64,000 bases of DNA from Mucilaginibacter_A sp041088075 (GCF_041088075.1 NZ_JBGCVY010000014.1:91546-155545), one strand, 5' to 3'. Positions 7,514-15,745 are shown, counted from the first letter of the stretch. Notes: generated from the sequence alone by a model not told the origin. Translations and numbers: made by a program.

Positions 7514-8446
7514 CTAAATTTTGGTAAGTAAAGAGTTGGTTACAGTTTTTTGGATCAACTGCTTCCAATCGGCTAAAAAACGGGTTGAGCTAAACATTTT
7601 TATTGCAAACGAACGGGCATTGGCACCTAATTGAGCGGCTAACTGCGGGTCTGTTATTAATTGCTGCATTTTTTTGATGAGATACTGCAGATCGGAATGC
7701 ACAAAACCGGAAAATTCATTGCTGATGATCGTCGGCAAATCCGTAGTGGCCAAACCAACAACAGGCATCCCGATCATCATGGCCTGCTGAACGGCAAAAC
7801 CGGGGCTGGCATAACGATCGGGGCAAAACAGGAAACGGTATGGGCTAATTTTTTCGGCTAAGTTTTGGTAAGTTATACCTTTTTTTCCGATCTGGATCAC
7901 TTCCAGCGGCAATGCTTCTTTTACCTGCCTAAAAATGTCCATTCCGGTTACGCGGTCTTCGGCCGGGTTTTCTTCTAAAACTACTACGCCGCATGATTTT
8001 ATGCCGGTAAAAGAAGCATCGCTTTCCGGTACGCCATTTTCAATCACCGAAACAGGAAGGCCGTTGTTGTTCCACATCAAAGCGTTGTAATGGTTTACAT
8101 GAACTAACTGAACATCAACATCTTCTACCCAGTGTTTAGCATTGGTTGGATGCTGTTTTGGCGGGTGGTGTTCTAAATAAATCTTCGGGAGTTCGCGTTG
8201 CTGCGGCGATAAAACCTCGTATTGGGCGGTTTGGTAACTGTGTTCGTCCTGAAATAAAATACAATCCAATTGCAAATCTTTAATTGCAGCAACATTTGTT
8301 TCAATCACGTTTTTTTGAGCAGCAAAAAGGTTCCTGAAGCTTTCGCTTTGGCCTTCGGGAATATAAATTTCAAAACCTCCCTGCGCCAGCTCCAACAAAT
8401 ATTGTTGTTGCACCGGCCACGTAAAGATTTTATATTGTTGGTCCAT
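7514..8446 (-). CDS. glycosyltransferase (GT4-like)
   Basis: 310 residues. The C-terminal half has the GT-B donor domain: VIQIGKKGITYQNLAEKISPYRFLFCPDR, then PGFAVQQAMMIGMPVVGLATTDLP, the usual place of the E-x7-E motif but with Q in place of the second glutamate region, and SGFVHSDLQYLIKKMQQL. The N-terminal acceptor half is poorly conserved. It is 23 bases upstream of the GT4-GmhA fusion on the minus strand, likely the first gene of that operon. Two full USS-like elements lie inside it (7912-7937 and 7995-8019). Acceptor and donor are unknown. Confidence 0.8.
   Translation of the reverse strand: MDQQYKIFTWPVQQQYLLELAQGGFEIYIPEGQSESFRNLFAAQKNVIETNVAAIKDLQLDCILFQDEHSYQTAQYEVLSPQQRELPKIYLEHHPPKQHPTNAKHWVEDVDVQLVHVNHYNALMWNNNGLPVSVIENGVPESDASFTGIKSCGVVVLEENPAEDRVTGMDIFRQVKEALPLEVIQIGKKGITYQNLAEKISPYRFLFCPDRYASPGFAVQQAMMIGMPVVGLATTDLPTIISNEFSGFVHSDLQYLIKKMQQLITDPQLAAQLGANARSFAIKMFSSTRFLADWKQLIQKTVTNSLLTKI
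7912..8019. repeat. two USS-like elements inside a glycosyltransferase gene
   Basis: The plus copy at 7912-7937 and the minus copy at 7995-8019 lie inside the coding region. On the coding strand they read as FRQVKEALP and DASFTGIKS, so they are in opposite orientations and in different reading registers. Both keep the core and the downstream A/T half. Confidence 0.75.
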
Positions 8447-8725
8447 GTAAAATTATTGGTTCAAATTATCGGCTAAATTATCTTTTAGTAATTAATTATT
8501 TTAATCAAAAGCCCTGCTTTAAATAAAATGTTGATAATTTGTAAAGCGCGCGCTTTGTTTTTTTGTAATTGCTAACACTATATTATTTTATTTGGTTTGC
8601 GATGTGCATAATTTATTGCCGCTAAAAACAGTAATGCTTCTTTTACCGGTCAAAATTTAGGCACGTAAAATAGTAAATTATTTAGAAATGCGGATAAGTG
8701 CTACCTTTGCGCAACAATTTTTAAA
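8447..8725 (+). promoter_or_regulatory. divergent intergenic region with ccmC promoter and repeat
   Basis: This 279-base AT-rich gap separates the minus-strand glycan cluster from ccmC. It holds an ACAGTA arm (8623-8633) directly followed by a plus USS-like element (8634-8660, ATGCTTCTTTTACCGGTCAAAATTT). A Bacteroidota -7 box TACCTTTG is at 8702-8709, placing transcription start about 10 bases before the ccmC ATG. Confidence 0.6.
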
Positions 8726-9397
8726 ATGAAATTTATTTATCAAAGCTGGTGGAAAGTGCTGGCTGTTGTTACCATTATTTACACGCTGGTTGCCGGTTTG
8801 CTTTTCCGTGTTCCTGCTCTGCCGATTTTGCACGAAACCATCCGTAACCTTTATTTCCATGTTCCGATGTGGATGGCGATGTTGGTTATTTTCAGTATTT
8901 CGGTCTTTTACAGCATCAAATATTTACGAACGGGCAAAGAAGAATACGATTTAGTTGCGGTTGAATGTGTAAACACGGGTGTGGTGTTTTTTATTTTTGG
9001 TTTGGTTACCGGAATGATCTGGGCAAAATATACCTGGGGTGAGTTTTGGAGTAATGACCCGAAGCAAAACAGCGCAGCCATCGCCTTTTTGCTGTATTGC
9101 GCTTATTTAGTCCTTCGAAATTCTATTGACGAAGATCAGAAAAGAGGCAAAATATCTGCGGTGTACAATATTTTTGCTTTCCCAATTATGCTTGTGCTAA
9201 TTTTTATCCTGCCGCGTCTAACGGATTCGCTTCATCCTGGAAATGGAGGAAATCCTGCCTTTGGTAAGTTAGGTATGGTCAATCACATGCGGATAGTAGC
9301 ATATCCCGCTTTTATTGCCTGGCCGTTGATTGCCGTTTGGATTGCCACGTTGCGTTACCGCATCCGCCTGATCGAAAACAAAAGAAATACTTTATAA
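8726..9397 (+). CDS. ccmC: cytochrome c biogenesis protein CcmC
   Basis: 223 residues with about six membrane helices. CcmC handles heme at the periplasmic face of the inner membrane and loads it onto CcmE. Family features: WWKVLAVVTIIYTLVAGLLF at the N-terminus, HETIRNLYFHVPMWMAM with conserved histidine, the tryptophan-rich segment WGEFWSNDPKQNSAAIAF (Bacteroidota version of the WWD region), and MRIVAYPAFIAWPLIAVWI near the end. The next gene is a CcmD-like peptide ten bases later; ccmE and ccmF follow after gdhA. ccmA and ccmB are not in the window. Confidence 0.94.
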   Translation: MKFIYQSWWKVLAVVTIIYTLVAGLLFRVPALPILHETIRNLYFHVPMWMAMLVIFSISVFYSIKYLRTGKEEYDLVAVECVNTGVVFFIFGLVTGMIWAKYTWGEFWSNDPKQNSAAIAFLLYCAYLVLRNSIDEDQKRGKISAVYNIFAFPIMLVLIFILPRLTDSLHPGNGGNPAFGKLGMVNHMRIVAYPAFIAWPLIAVWIATLRYRIRLIENKRNTL

Positions 9398-9406
9398 ATC
9401 CCCCCG

Positions 9407-9616
9407 ATGAAAAAAATATTGTTGTCCGTTTTGATGCTGTTTTTATCCACCTTTTTATTTGCCCAGACAAATAACGGCGTGGAAATGGCCGACCAGATGC
9501 GGAGTTCGGGGAAAATTTATGTGGTAATTGCCACCATTGTGATCGTATTTATCGGCCTGGCCATTTACCTTTTCACTATAGATCGCCGTTTAAAAAAGAT
9601 CGAACGCGAAAATTAA
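9407..9616 (+). CDS. ccmD: CcmD-like small membrane protein
   Basis: 69 residues: an N-terminal signal-like helix ending near FAQ, a hydrophilic stretch, one membrane helix (IYVVIATIVIVFIGLAIYLF) and a basic tail RRLKKIEREN. CcmD proteins are short single-span peptides with such a charged tail that hold CcmC and CcmE together. The assignment rests on size, topology and position ten bases after ccmC, since CcmD sequences diverge strongly. Confidence 0.75.
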   Translation: MKKILLSVLMLFLSTFLFAQTNNGVEMADQMRSSGKIYVVIATIVIVFIGLAIYLFTIDRRLKKIEREN

Positions 9617-9680
9617 CCCCTAAAAACAGCAAACCATTAACCATACTGAATGACGAGACGTATACGCTGGCGATAAAGAA

Positions 9681-9713
9681 TTTGTGTAATTGAAATAATT
9701 TCATTCAACTTTG
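9681..9713 (+). promoter_or_regulatory. likely gdhA promoter
   Basis: TTTG at 9681-9684 and CAACTTTG at 9706-9713 fit the Bacteroidota -33 TTTG and -7 TAnnTTTG pattern with 21 bases between, one base off in the -7 box. Transcription would start near 9720, 34 bases before the gdhA ATG. Confidence 0.5.
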
Positions 9714-9753
9714 CATACCTTTTATAAAACCAGTTAACGTAACAACATTTATT

Positions 9754-11190
9754 ATGAGTAATTCACTTGTTCTCTCAGAAACTGAGCAACACTTTTTTGG
9801 TGATGTTTGTCAGTTTTTTGATCACGCAGCCCAGTTTACCAACCACGATGCCGGTTTATTGGACCAGATTAAATCCTGCAACAGCGTTTTTCGTTTCCGT
9901 TTCCCCATCCGCAAAGGCAAGGGGTTTGAAGTAATTGATGCCTGGCGCGTAGAACATTCGCACCACCAATCGCCCACCAAAGGCGGCATCCGCTACAGCG
10001 AAATGGTAAACGAAGACGAAGTTATGGCTTTGGCCGCTTTGATGACTTATAAATGTGCCGTCGTAAACGTGCCGTTTGGCGGTGCAAAAGGCGGCATCAA
10101 AATCAACCCGAAAAATTATACCGAGCAGGAGTTGGAAAATATTACGCGCCGCTACACGGTTGAGTTGATCAAAAAGAATTTCATCGGCCCAAGTATTGAC
10201 GTTCCCGCTCCCGATTATGGTTCGGGCGAACGCGAAATGAGTTGGATTGCAGATACTTACGCCACCATGAACCCCGGCCAGGGAGATGCTTTAGGTTGCG
10301 TTACCGGAAAGCCAATTGCTCTGCATGGCATTGCCGGAAGGCGCGAAGCAACCGGCCGTGGCGTTGCCATTGCCACGCGCGAATGTGTAAGCGTGGCCGA
10401 AGACATGAAAAAAATCGGTTTGTTGCCGGGCATTTCAGGAAAACGCGTCATTGTGCAAGGGCTTGGAAACGTTGGCTTTTATTCCGCTAAGTTTCTGGCA
10501 GAGTTTGGTGCGTTGATCGTTGGTATCTGCGAGTACGAAGGTGCAATTTACAACGAAGACGGCCTGGACGTGAATACTGTTTTTGAGCATCGGAAAGCAA
10601 CCGGTTCAATTTTAGGCTATCCTTTGGCCACCAAAGAGTTTAAAAACTCGATGGAAGGCTTGGAGCAGCCCTGCGATATTTTGGTTCCGGCCGCATTGGA
10701 AAACCAAATTACGGTGGACAATATCCGCCGCATCCAGGCAAAAATCATTACCGAAGGAGCCAACGGCCCAACCACACCTGAGGCGGAAGCTATTTTTACA
10801 GAACGCGGCGGCATCATCATCCCGGATATGTACGCCAATGCCGGCGGTGTAACGGTTTCTTACTTTGAATGGTTAAAAAACCTGTCGCATGTTTCTTTTG
10901 GCCGTATCAACCGTCGTTTTGAAGAAACCGCCAGCCTCAATTTGGTCAATATGGTAGAAGGGATTACAGGCGTGGCTTTAACGCCCATGCAGCGTTCTAC
11001 CATTGTAAAAGGGGCATCAGAACTGGAACTGGTAAACTCCGGACTGGAAGATACGATGATCCGTTCGTACCACGAAATCCGTGAAACTTTCGTACAAACA
11101 CCCAAAATTGATACGTTAAGGACTGCCGCTTTTGTGGTTGCCATCAACAAAATTGCGGTTTCGTACAAAAACCTGGGTATTTGGCCATAA
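9754..11190 (+). CDS. gdhA: Glu/Leu/Phe/Val family dehydrogenase (glutamate dehydrogenase)
   Basis: 478 residues. It interconverts glutamate and 2-oxoglutarate with ammonia, cytoplasmic. Visible features: SPTKGGIRYSEMVNEDEVMALAALMTYK (substrate site with the GG-R and lysine residues), the catalytic segment VNVPFGGAKGGI with its lysine, PAPDYGSGEREMSWIADTY, and the Rossmann motif QGLGNVGFYSA. Other members of the family use leucine or valine, but the segment order and length match GluDH of Bacteroidota. It interrupts the ccm genes and seems to have its own promoter and terminator. Coenzyme preference is not called. Confidence 0.92.
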   Translation: MSNSLVLSETEQHFFGDVCQFFDHAAQFTNHDAGLLDQIKSCNSVFRFRFPIRKGKGFEVIDAWRVEHSHHQSPTKGGIRYSEMVNEDEVMALAALMTYKCAVVNVPFGGAKGGIKINPKNYTEQELENITRRYTVELIKKNFIGPSIDVPAPDYGSGEREMSWIADTYATMNPGQGDALGCVTGKPIALHGIAGRREATGRGVAIATRECVSVAEDMKKIGLLPGISGKRVIVQGLGNVGFYSAKFLAEFGALIVGICEYEGAIYNEDGLDVNTVFEHRKATGSILGYPLATKEFKNSMEGLEQPCDILVPAALENQITVDNIRRIQAKIITEGANGPTTPEAEAIFTERGGIIIPDMYANAGGVTVSYFEWLKNLSHVSFGRINRRFEETASLNLVNMVEGITGVALTPMQRSTIVKGASELELVNSGLEDTMIRSYHEIRETFVQTPKIDTLRTAAFVVAINKIAVSYKNLGIWP

Positions 11191-11250
11191 CACCAATTTT
11201 TAGGTGGTAAAAGAAGCATTCCTCTTTTTATGGGGAATGCTTCTTTTTGT
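11191..11250 (+). terminator. gdhA terminator built from USS-like elements
   Basis: One base after the gdhA stop, a complete minus element (11191-11219, CACCAATTTTTAGG then GGTAAAAGAAGCATT) is followed by a plus core at 11236-11248. AAAAGAAGCATTCC pairs with GGGAATGCTTCTTTTT around TCTTTTTATG, giving a long stem followed by T-rich sequence, so the repeat pair very likely acts as an intrinsic terminator. Confidence 0.75.
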
Positions 11251-11347
11251 TTAGAACGATTCTAAATACGAGATAGGAACCCTAAAAAAAGTATTACAAA
11301 TTTTGTTTTGTATTTTTGTATGCTTATTAAAACCAAGTTTTCTCCAG

Positions 11348-11761
11348 ATGAAAAAAAGTTCAATATTAGGTATCGTTATTATTGCCATTGCCATTTGTAT
11401 CATCATTAGTACTTATGCAGATACAAGCACGTACGGTTCTTTTAACGAAGCCAAAAACACACATAGCGAACTACACGTGGTAGGCCATCTTAATAAAGAT
11501 AAACAGTTGATTTACGACGCCAAAAAAGACGCCAATTATTTTTCTTTCTTTATGAAAGACAACAAAGGCGAGGAGTGCAAAATTGTGTTTACCGGCACCA
11601 AACCGCAGGATTTTGAACGGTCGGAACAGATTGTGTTGACCGGGCAAATGGTGGGCAACGAGTTTCATGCCTCAAAAATTCTGATGAAATGCCCTTCCAA
11701 ATACACCCAGGACAAAGTGGAAGTTACCGAGGCAAACGCAACCAAACAAGCTTCAATTTAA
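11348..11761 (+). CDS. ccmE: cytochrome c maturation protein CcmE (CXXXY type)
   Basis: 137 residues. CcmE is the periplasmic, membrane-anchored heme chaperone that takes heme from CcmC and hands it to CcmF. Start chosen at 11348 because MKKSSILGIVIIAIAICIIIS is the family's N-terminal anchor; a longer frame opens at 11303 but adds unrelated residues. The OB-fold follows (YFSFFMKDNKGEECKIVFTGTKP, QIVLTGQMVGNEFHASKIL). The heme-binding site of classical CcmE is a histidine in HxxxY. Here it is CPSKY, with Cys115 and Tyr119, the CXXXY variant known from archaea and some bacteria. A -7-like TATTTTTG lies at 11311-11318. ccmF starts ten bases after the stop. Confidence 0.93.
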   Translation: MKKSSILGIVIIAIAICIIISTYADTSTYGSFNEAKNTHSELHVVGHLNKDKQLIYDAKKDANYFSFFMKDNKGEECKIVFTGTKPQDFERSEQIVLTGQMVGNEFHASKILMKCPSKYTQDKVEVTEANATKQASI

Positions 11762-11770
11762 ATTTCTTTA

Positions 11771-14233
11771 ATGGACATTCAATTTAAAGGAGAGCACCTT
11801 TTGCCGGGGCAGCTCGGCCAGTTATTTATTATTCTGGCATTTGGCTCGGCGCTTTTTTCTGCTATCAGTTATTATTTTGCAACCGTAAACAAAAACCAGC
11901 TCGATAATAGTTGGAAAAAAATGGCCCGTTACGGCTATTTTATCAACACGCTTTCGGTTGTTGGTATTGGTGCCTGTTTGTTTTACATCATTTACACCAA
12001 CCTGTTCGAGTACCATTATGCCTGGGCGCACTCATCGCGCACATTGCCGGTTTACTACATCATTTCCAGTTATTGGGATGGGCAGGAGGGCAGTTTCTGG
12101 CTTTGGGGGTTTTGGCAAGCCGTACTGGGAAACATACTAATCTGGAAAGCGAAATCCTGGGAAAGCCCGGTAATGGCTGTTGTGGCTTTATCACAGGCAT
12201 TTATTACTTCGATGCTGATTGGGGTAGAAATGTTCGGAACGCGTATAGGCAGTTCGCCATTTATTTTGCTGCGTAATGCGGTAGAAGGGCCAATTTTCAG
12301 TCGCCCAGATTACTTAACTTATATCAAGGACGGCAACGGTTTAAACCCTTTACTGCAAAATTATTGGATGATTATCCATCCGCCAACGTTGTTTTTAGGT
12401 TTTGCTTCGATGGTGGTCCCTTTTGCTTACGCCATTGCCGGTTTATGGCAACGCCGGTATAAAGATTGGATCAAACCAGCTATTTCCTACTCGCTTTTTG
12501 CGGTGATGGTTTTAGGGACCGGCATCATCATGGGTTCGTTTTGGGCTTACGAATCACTGAACTTTGGCGGTTTTTGGGCCTGGGATCCGGTGGAAAATGC
12601 TTCTTTTATCCCCTGGTTAACGCTGATCGGTGGCGTACATGTTTTGATCGTTTATAAAAATACCGGCCATTCTTATTTTACGGCTGCTTTCCTGGTCATC
12701 ATCAGTTTCATACTGGTTTTGTACGCTTCTTTTTTAACGCGAAGCGGAATTCTCGGCAACACTTCCGTCCATGCTTTTACCGATTTGGGCATGAGCGGGC
12801 AATTGCTGGTTTTCATGTTTGCTTTTATTGCGATTTCGGTTTGGCTGCTTGTTACGCGTTGGAAAGAAATGCCAATTACCAAAAAAGATGAAGAAACTTA
12901 TTCCCGCGAGTTTTGGATGTTTGTTGGCGCAGTTTTCTTGGCTTTATCTTGCCTGCAATTGGTGATTGTTACTTCCATCCCGGTTTGGAATGCAATTTTC
13001 GGAACAAAAACTGCACCGCCAACAGAACCGGTAAAGCTGTACAACATCGTGCAATCTTCTTTTGCCGTTGTAATTACGCTGCTGATGGGTTTTGCGCAAT
13101 TTTTGAAATACAAACGTTCGGATGCCACCACTTTTCTGATCCGTTCTATGGTTTACTTAGTTTTTGCTGCTTTAATAAGTGGAATCATCATTTGGGCTTC
13201 CGGCCTTTACCATACGCATTTGGTTTACATGCTGGTTATTTTCGGTTCGGTTTATGCTGTGCTGGCCAATACCAAATACCTGGCCGATATTTTTAAAGGC
13301 AAAACAAAGTTAGTTGGTTCGGCGGTGGCGCATATTGGCTTTGCGTTGTTGCTGGTTGGCGCGGTTATTTCTTCGGGAACAAGCCGTGTTATCACCATTA
13401 ATGACAGCGGCGTTGGTTTCGGGACGGAGTTTGAAAAGGTCGGCAACTCGCGTGAAAACCTGCGTTTGGATTTTAATACGCCAACCAAAATCGGCCCTTA
13501 CACGGCAACTTATGTCGGCGATTCTTTAAACGGGCCGAACCATTATTTCAAAGTAAATTACAAACGCATTGATGATAAAACTGGCAAAGTAACCGAGAAT
13601 TTCAACTTATTGCCAAATGCGCAGGCCAACCCCAAAATGGGTTTGGTTTCTTCGCCGGATACACGCCATTACGTTTTTAAAGACATGTATTCGTATGTCA
13701 GTATCGCATTTCCAATGAAATTTCAGGACGATCAAACTGCAGAAAACGAAGGCCACGGCGAAGCCAACGAAGATAAAGCGTACGCCAAACCAGTCATACA
13801 CGAAATGAACATCGGCGATACCATCCGTTACCGCGCCGGGTTGATCATTTTAAAAGCGTTGAACAAAGATGCCAAAGTGCGCGACATTCCGTTGGCCAAA
13901 AACGATGTTTCGGTTGGCGCACAGTTGGAAGTGCAAAGCAACGGCAAGGTTTTTACAACCGAACCGATCTTTATGATCAAAGGCGGCAACAAGTTTGATT
14001 TTAGTAAAAAGGTAGACAGTGCCGATTTGAAAGTGCGTTTCTCTAACATTTTGCCCGAAAAAGGAAAATTAGAAATCACCACTTATGTGAAACCGGAAGG
14101 CGAAAAACCATACATTGTGATGAAAGCAATTGAGTTTCCTTCCATCAATTTCTTCTGGTCCGGAACCATAATCATGGTAATTGGCTTTTTACTTTCTATC
14201 TTCCGCAGAAACAAGGAACTGAAAACGGCATAA
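11771..14233 (+). CDS. ccmF: cytochrome c heme lyase subunit CcmF
   Basis: 820 residues, polytopic, with a large periplasmic loop near the C-terminus. CcmF joins heme to apocytochrome c. The tryptophan-rich heme-handling motif is seen as GGFWAWDPVENASFIPWL near residues 270-290, preceded by NYWMIIHPPTLFLGF with the conserved histidine and followed by HSYFTAAFLVIISF. The region YWDGQEGSFWLWGFWQ near 95-110 is also typical. The periplasmic region is about 585-785 and a last helix (FFWSGTIIMVIGFLLSIF) closes the protein. It follows ccmE closely and is very likely co-transcribed with it. Confidence 0.96.
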   Translation: MDIQFKGEHLLPGQLGQLFIILAFGSALFSAISYYFATVNKNQLDNSWKKMARYGYFINTLSVVGIGACLFYIIYTNLFEYHYAWAHSSRTLPVYYIISSYWDGQEGSFWLWGFWQAVLGNILIWKAKSWESPVMAVVALSQAFITSMLIGVEMFGTRIGSSPFILLRNAVEGPIFSRPDYLTYIKDGNGLNPLLQNYWMIIHPPTLFLGFASMVVPFAYAIAGLWQRRYKDWIKPAISYSLFAVMVLGTGIIMGSFWAYESLNFGGFWAWDPVENASFIPWLTLIGGVHVLIVYKNTGHSYFTAAFLVIISFILVLYASFLTRSGILGNTSVHAFTDLGMSGQLLVFMFAFIAISVWLLVTRWKEMPITKKDEETYSREFWMFVGAVFLALSCLQLVIVTSIPVWNAIFGTKTAPPTEPVKLYNIVQSSFAVVITLLMGFAQFLKYKRSDATTFLIRSMVYLVFAALISGIIIWASGLYHTHLVYMLVIFGSVYAVLANTKYLADIFKGKTKLVGSAVAHIGFALLLVGAVISSGTSRVITINDSGVGFGTEFEKVGNSRENLRLDFNTPTKIGPYTATYVGDSLNGPNHYFKVNYKRIDDKTGKVTENFNLLPNAQANPKMGLVSSPDTRHYVFKDMYSYVSIAFPMKFQDDQTAENEGHGEANEDKAYAKPVIHEMNIGDTIRYRAGLIILKALNKDAKVRDIPLAKNDVSVGAQLEVQSNGKVFTTEPIFMIKGGNKFDFSKKVDSADLKVRFSNILPEKGKLEITTYVKPEGEKPYIVMKAIEFPSINFFWSGTIIMVIGFLLSIFRRNKELKTA

Positions 14234-14253
14234 ACTGCCATACTTCTTTTACT

Positions 14254-14685
14254 ATGCAAAAAACAGTGGGCTTGATTTTACTATTTCTAAATGTTTTCTC
14301 CATTTCTGTAATCGCACAAAGCAAAGAAGAAAAGCAGGTTGCCTCCGCAGTTAAAATGCTAATCAAAGCGATGATTGACGGCAACAAAACGGCTTTAGAA
14401 AACATCAGTTCTAATGCGTTGAGTTACGGCCATTCCAGCGGAAAAATCCAGGACAAAGCTGCTTTTGTGAAAGCGATCGTAAGCGGACAATCAGACTTTG
14501 TAACGATCAATCTAACCGATCAAACCATCGTCGTAAAAGATAAAACGGCTATCGTCCGGCACAAACTTTCGGCACAAACCAACGACGGCGGAAAACCGGG
14601 AAACGTAAATTTAGGCGTAATGCTGGTTTGGGTGAAAGAAAAAGGCAACTGGAAATTGTTGGGACGGCAAGCTTTTAAACTGTAA
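14254..14685 (+). CDS. secreted NTF2-like (DUF4440/SnoaL-like) protein
   Basis: 143 residues with a signal peptide (MQKTVGLILLFLNVFSISVIAQ, cleavage probably after the AQ). The mature part is one NTF2-like cone: EEKQVASAVKMLIKAMIDGNKTALENISSNAL, then strands VTINLTDQTIVVKDKTAIVRHKL and NLGVMLVWVKEKGNWKLLGRQAFKL. DUF4440 proteins of this kind in Bacteroidota are mostly uncharacterised and probably bind a small ligand in the periplasm. It lies 20 bases after ccmF on the same strand and may be read through from it. A USS-like element overlaps its stop codon. Confidence 0.82.
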   Translation: MQKTVGLILLFLNVFSISVIAQSKEEKQVASAVKMLIKAMIDGNKTALENISSNALSYGHSSGKIQDKAAFVKAIVSGQSDFVTINLTDQTIVVKDKTAIVRHKLSAQTNDGGKPGNVNLGVMLVWVKEKGNWKLLGRQAFKL

Positions 14686-14708
14686 TGCTTCTTTTATCGC
14701 ATCAAATT
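14685..14708 (+). repeat. USS-like element overlapping a stop codon
   Basis: ATGCTTCTTTTATCGCATCAAATT begins on the last base of the TAA of the preceding gene. Plus orientation; core and A/T half are both present. Confidence 0.7.
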
Positions 14709-14722
14709 ATTTAAACATTTCT

Positions 14723-14764
14723 GGAAATATTTCTGTTTCTCAAAGAAATATTTCCGTATTTTTG
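14723..14764 (+). promoter_or_regulatory. promoter and operator of the Xre/RES toxin-antitoxin pair
   Basis: GGAAATATTTC (14723-14733) and GAAATATTTCC (14745-14755) form a perfect 11 bp inverted repeat with an 11-base spacer, directly followed by a perfect Bacteroidota -7 box TATTTTTG (14757-14764). Each arm is itself nearly palindromic. The position across the -33/-7 region, 17 bases before the antitoxin ATG, is that expected of an autoregulatory antitoxin operator. Confidence 0.75.
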
Positions 14765-14780
14765 ATTTAAATAAAAGGCG

Positions 14781-15248
14781 ATGTCTAAAGAGAAAACAAC
14801 ATCAAAAAAAGCTACCGGAACAAATCCGCAAAGCATACTCCAGGAAGCTTGTGCAGTTTACCAGCCTTTGTATGCCAACCCAGTCAGTTTATTAACCGGT
14901 TCTAAAAAAGGGCTTGCTGCCAAAGCTGCCTTAGATTTTCTTGATTTGTCTGGTTTTAGTGCCGATGAATTTCAGGATACTTTTAAAACCACGATCAAAA
15001 CGATTCAAAATTATGATCGCCAAGAACTGAAACTGGATGCTGCATTAAGTGAGAAACTGCTTAAATCGTTTGCTTTATTTGAAAAAGGCATCGAATTGTT
15101 TGGTTCGGCAAAAGCCTTTCATGATTGGCTTCACGTATCAGCTTACGGTTTAGGAAACCAGGTTCCGGTTGAAATGATGGACACCATAACCGGGATTGGT
15201 TTGATCGAAGACGAACTGATCCGCATCGCTTATGGCGATTTAGCCTAA
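14781..15248 (+). CDS. Xre/MbcA/ParS-type antitoxin (DUF2384)
   Basis: 155 residues. The N-terminal part is a poorly conserved helical (Xre-like) region, and the C-terminal part (about 95-155) is the MbcA/ParS toxin-binding domain: KSFALFEKGIELFGSAKAFHDWLHVSAYGLGN then PVEMMDTITGIGLIEDELIRIAYGDLA, which matches the domain's usual ending. Such antitoxins neutralise a RES-domain toxin and repress their own promoter. The toxin gene starts two bases after the stop. The operator-like inverted repeat upstream fits self-regulation. Confidence 0.9.
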   Translation: MSKEKTTSKKATGTNPQSILQEACAVYQPLYANPVSLLTGSKKGLAAKAALDFLDLSGFSADEFQDTFKTTIKTIQNYDRQELKLDAALSEKLLKSFALFEKGIELFGSAKAFHDWLHVSAYGLGNQVPVEMMDTITGIGLIEDELIRIAYGDLA

Positions 15249-15250
15249 AG

Positions 15251-15700
15251 ATGTTGGTTTACAGGATTACGTTGAGTGTTTATGCGAATGCATTGAAAGC
15301 ATCGGGCAGGGCGGCAAGGTGGAACCCAAATAAAACCGAGATGATTTATACGACTTCTAACCGTTCTTTGGCTTGCTTAGAAAACGTTGTACACCGTGGC
15401 CAATTAGGTTTAAGCCAAATTTTTAGTATCATGACCATCGAAATAGATGACCAGATTGAAAAGGGAAAAATAGGTTTAAACGACTTGCCAAAGGATTGGA
15501 AAGAATTTGACCAGATGCCATTTACCCAAACGCTTGGCGGGCAATGGATCAAAACGAATAAAACTGCAGTTCTGGAAGTTCCTTCTTCAATTATTGAAGA
15601 AGAGGTAAATTATTTAATCAATCCTAATCACGTTGATTTTAAGTGGATTGAACTCATCAAAACAGACTCTTTTGTGTTTGACCAAAGAATAAAATTGTAA
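15251..15700 (+). CDS. RES-domain toxin
   Basis: 149 residues. The RES family is named for conserved Arg, Glu and Ser, all present: Arg5 in MLVYRI, the glutamate in LACLENVVH near residue 44, and the serine in VLEVPSSIIEEEVNYLINP near 117. The segment SGRAARWNPNKTEMIYTT corresponds to the family's GGRWN region. Characterised members destroy NAD+ (MbcT) or ADP-ribosylate a host enzyme (ParT), stopping growth when the antitoxin is lost. Spacing of two bases from the DUF2384 gene is diagnostic of this toxin-antitoxin type. Which activity this one has cannot be told. Confidence 0.9.
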   Translation: MLVYRITLSVYANALKASGRAARWNPNKTEMIYTTSNRSLACLENVVHRGQLGLSQIFSIMTIEIDDQIEKGKIGLNDLPKDWKEFDQMPFTQTLGGQWIKTNKTAVLEVPSSIIEEEVNYLINPNHVDFKWIELIKTDSFVFDQRIKL

Positions 15701-15724
15701 TGCTTCTTTTACCATATAAAAATT
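15700..15724 (+). repeat. USS-like element overlapping the RES stop codon
   Basis: ATGCTTCTTTTACCATATAAAAATT starts on the last base of the RES-toxin TAA; full two-part element, plus orientation. Confidence 0.75.
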
Positions 15725-15745
15725 CGACAAGCTCATTACTTTGAT

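Noticed and set aside
12596..12614. A repeat-like core in ccmF (AATGCTTCTTTTATCCCC)
   Set aside because: It encodes ENASFIPW, part of the conserved CcmF motif, so it is explained by protein constraint and was not counted as evidence.
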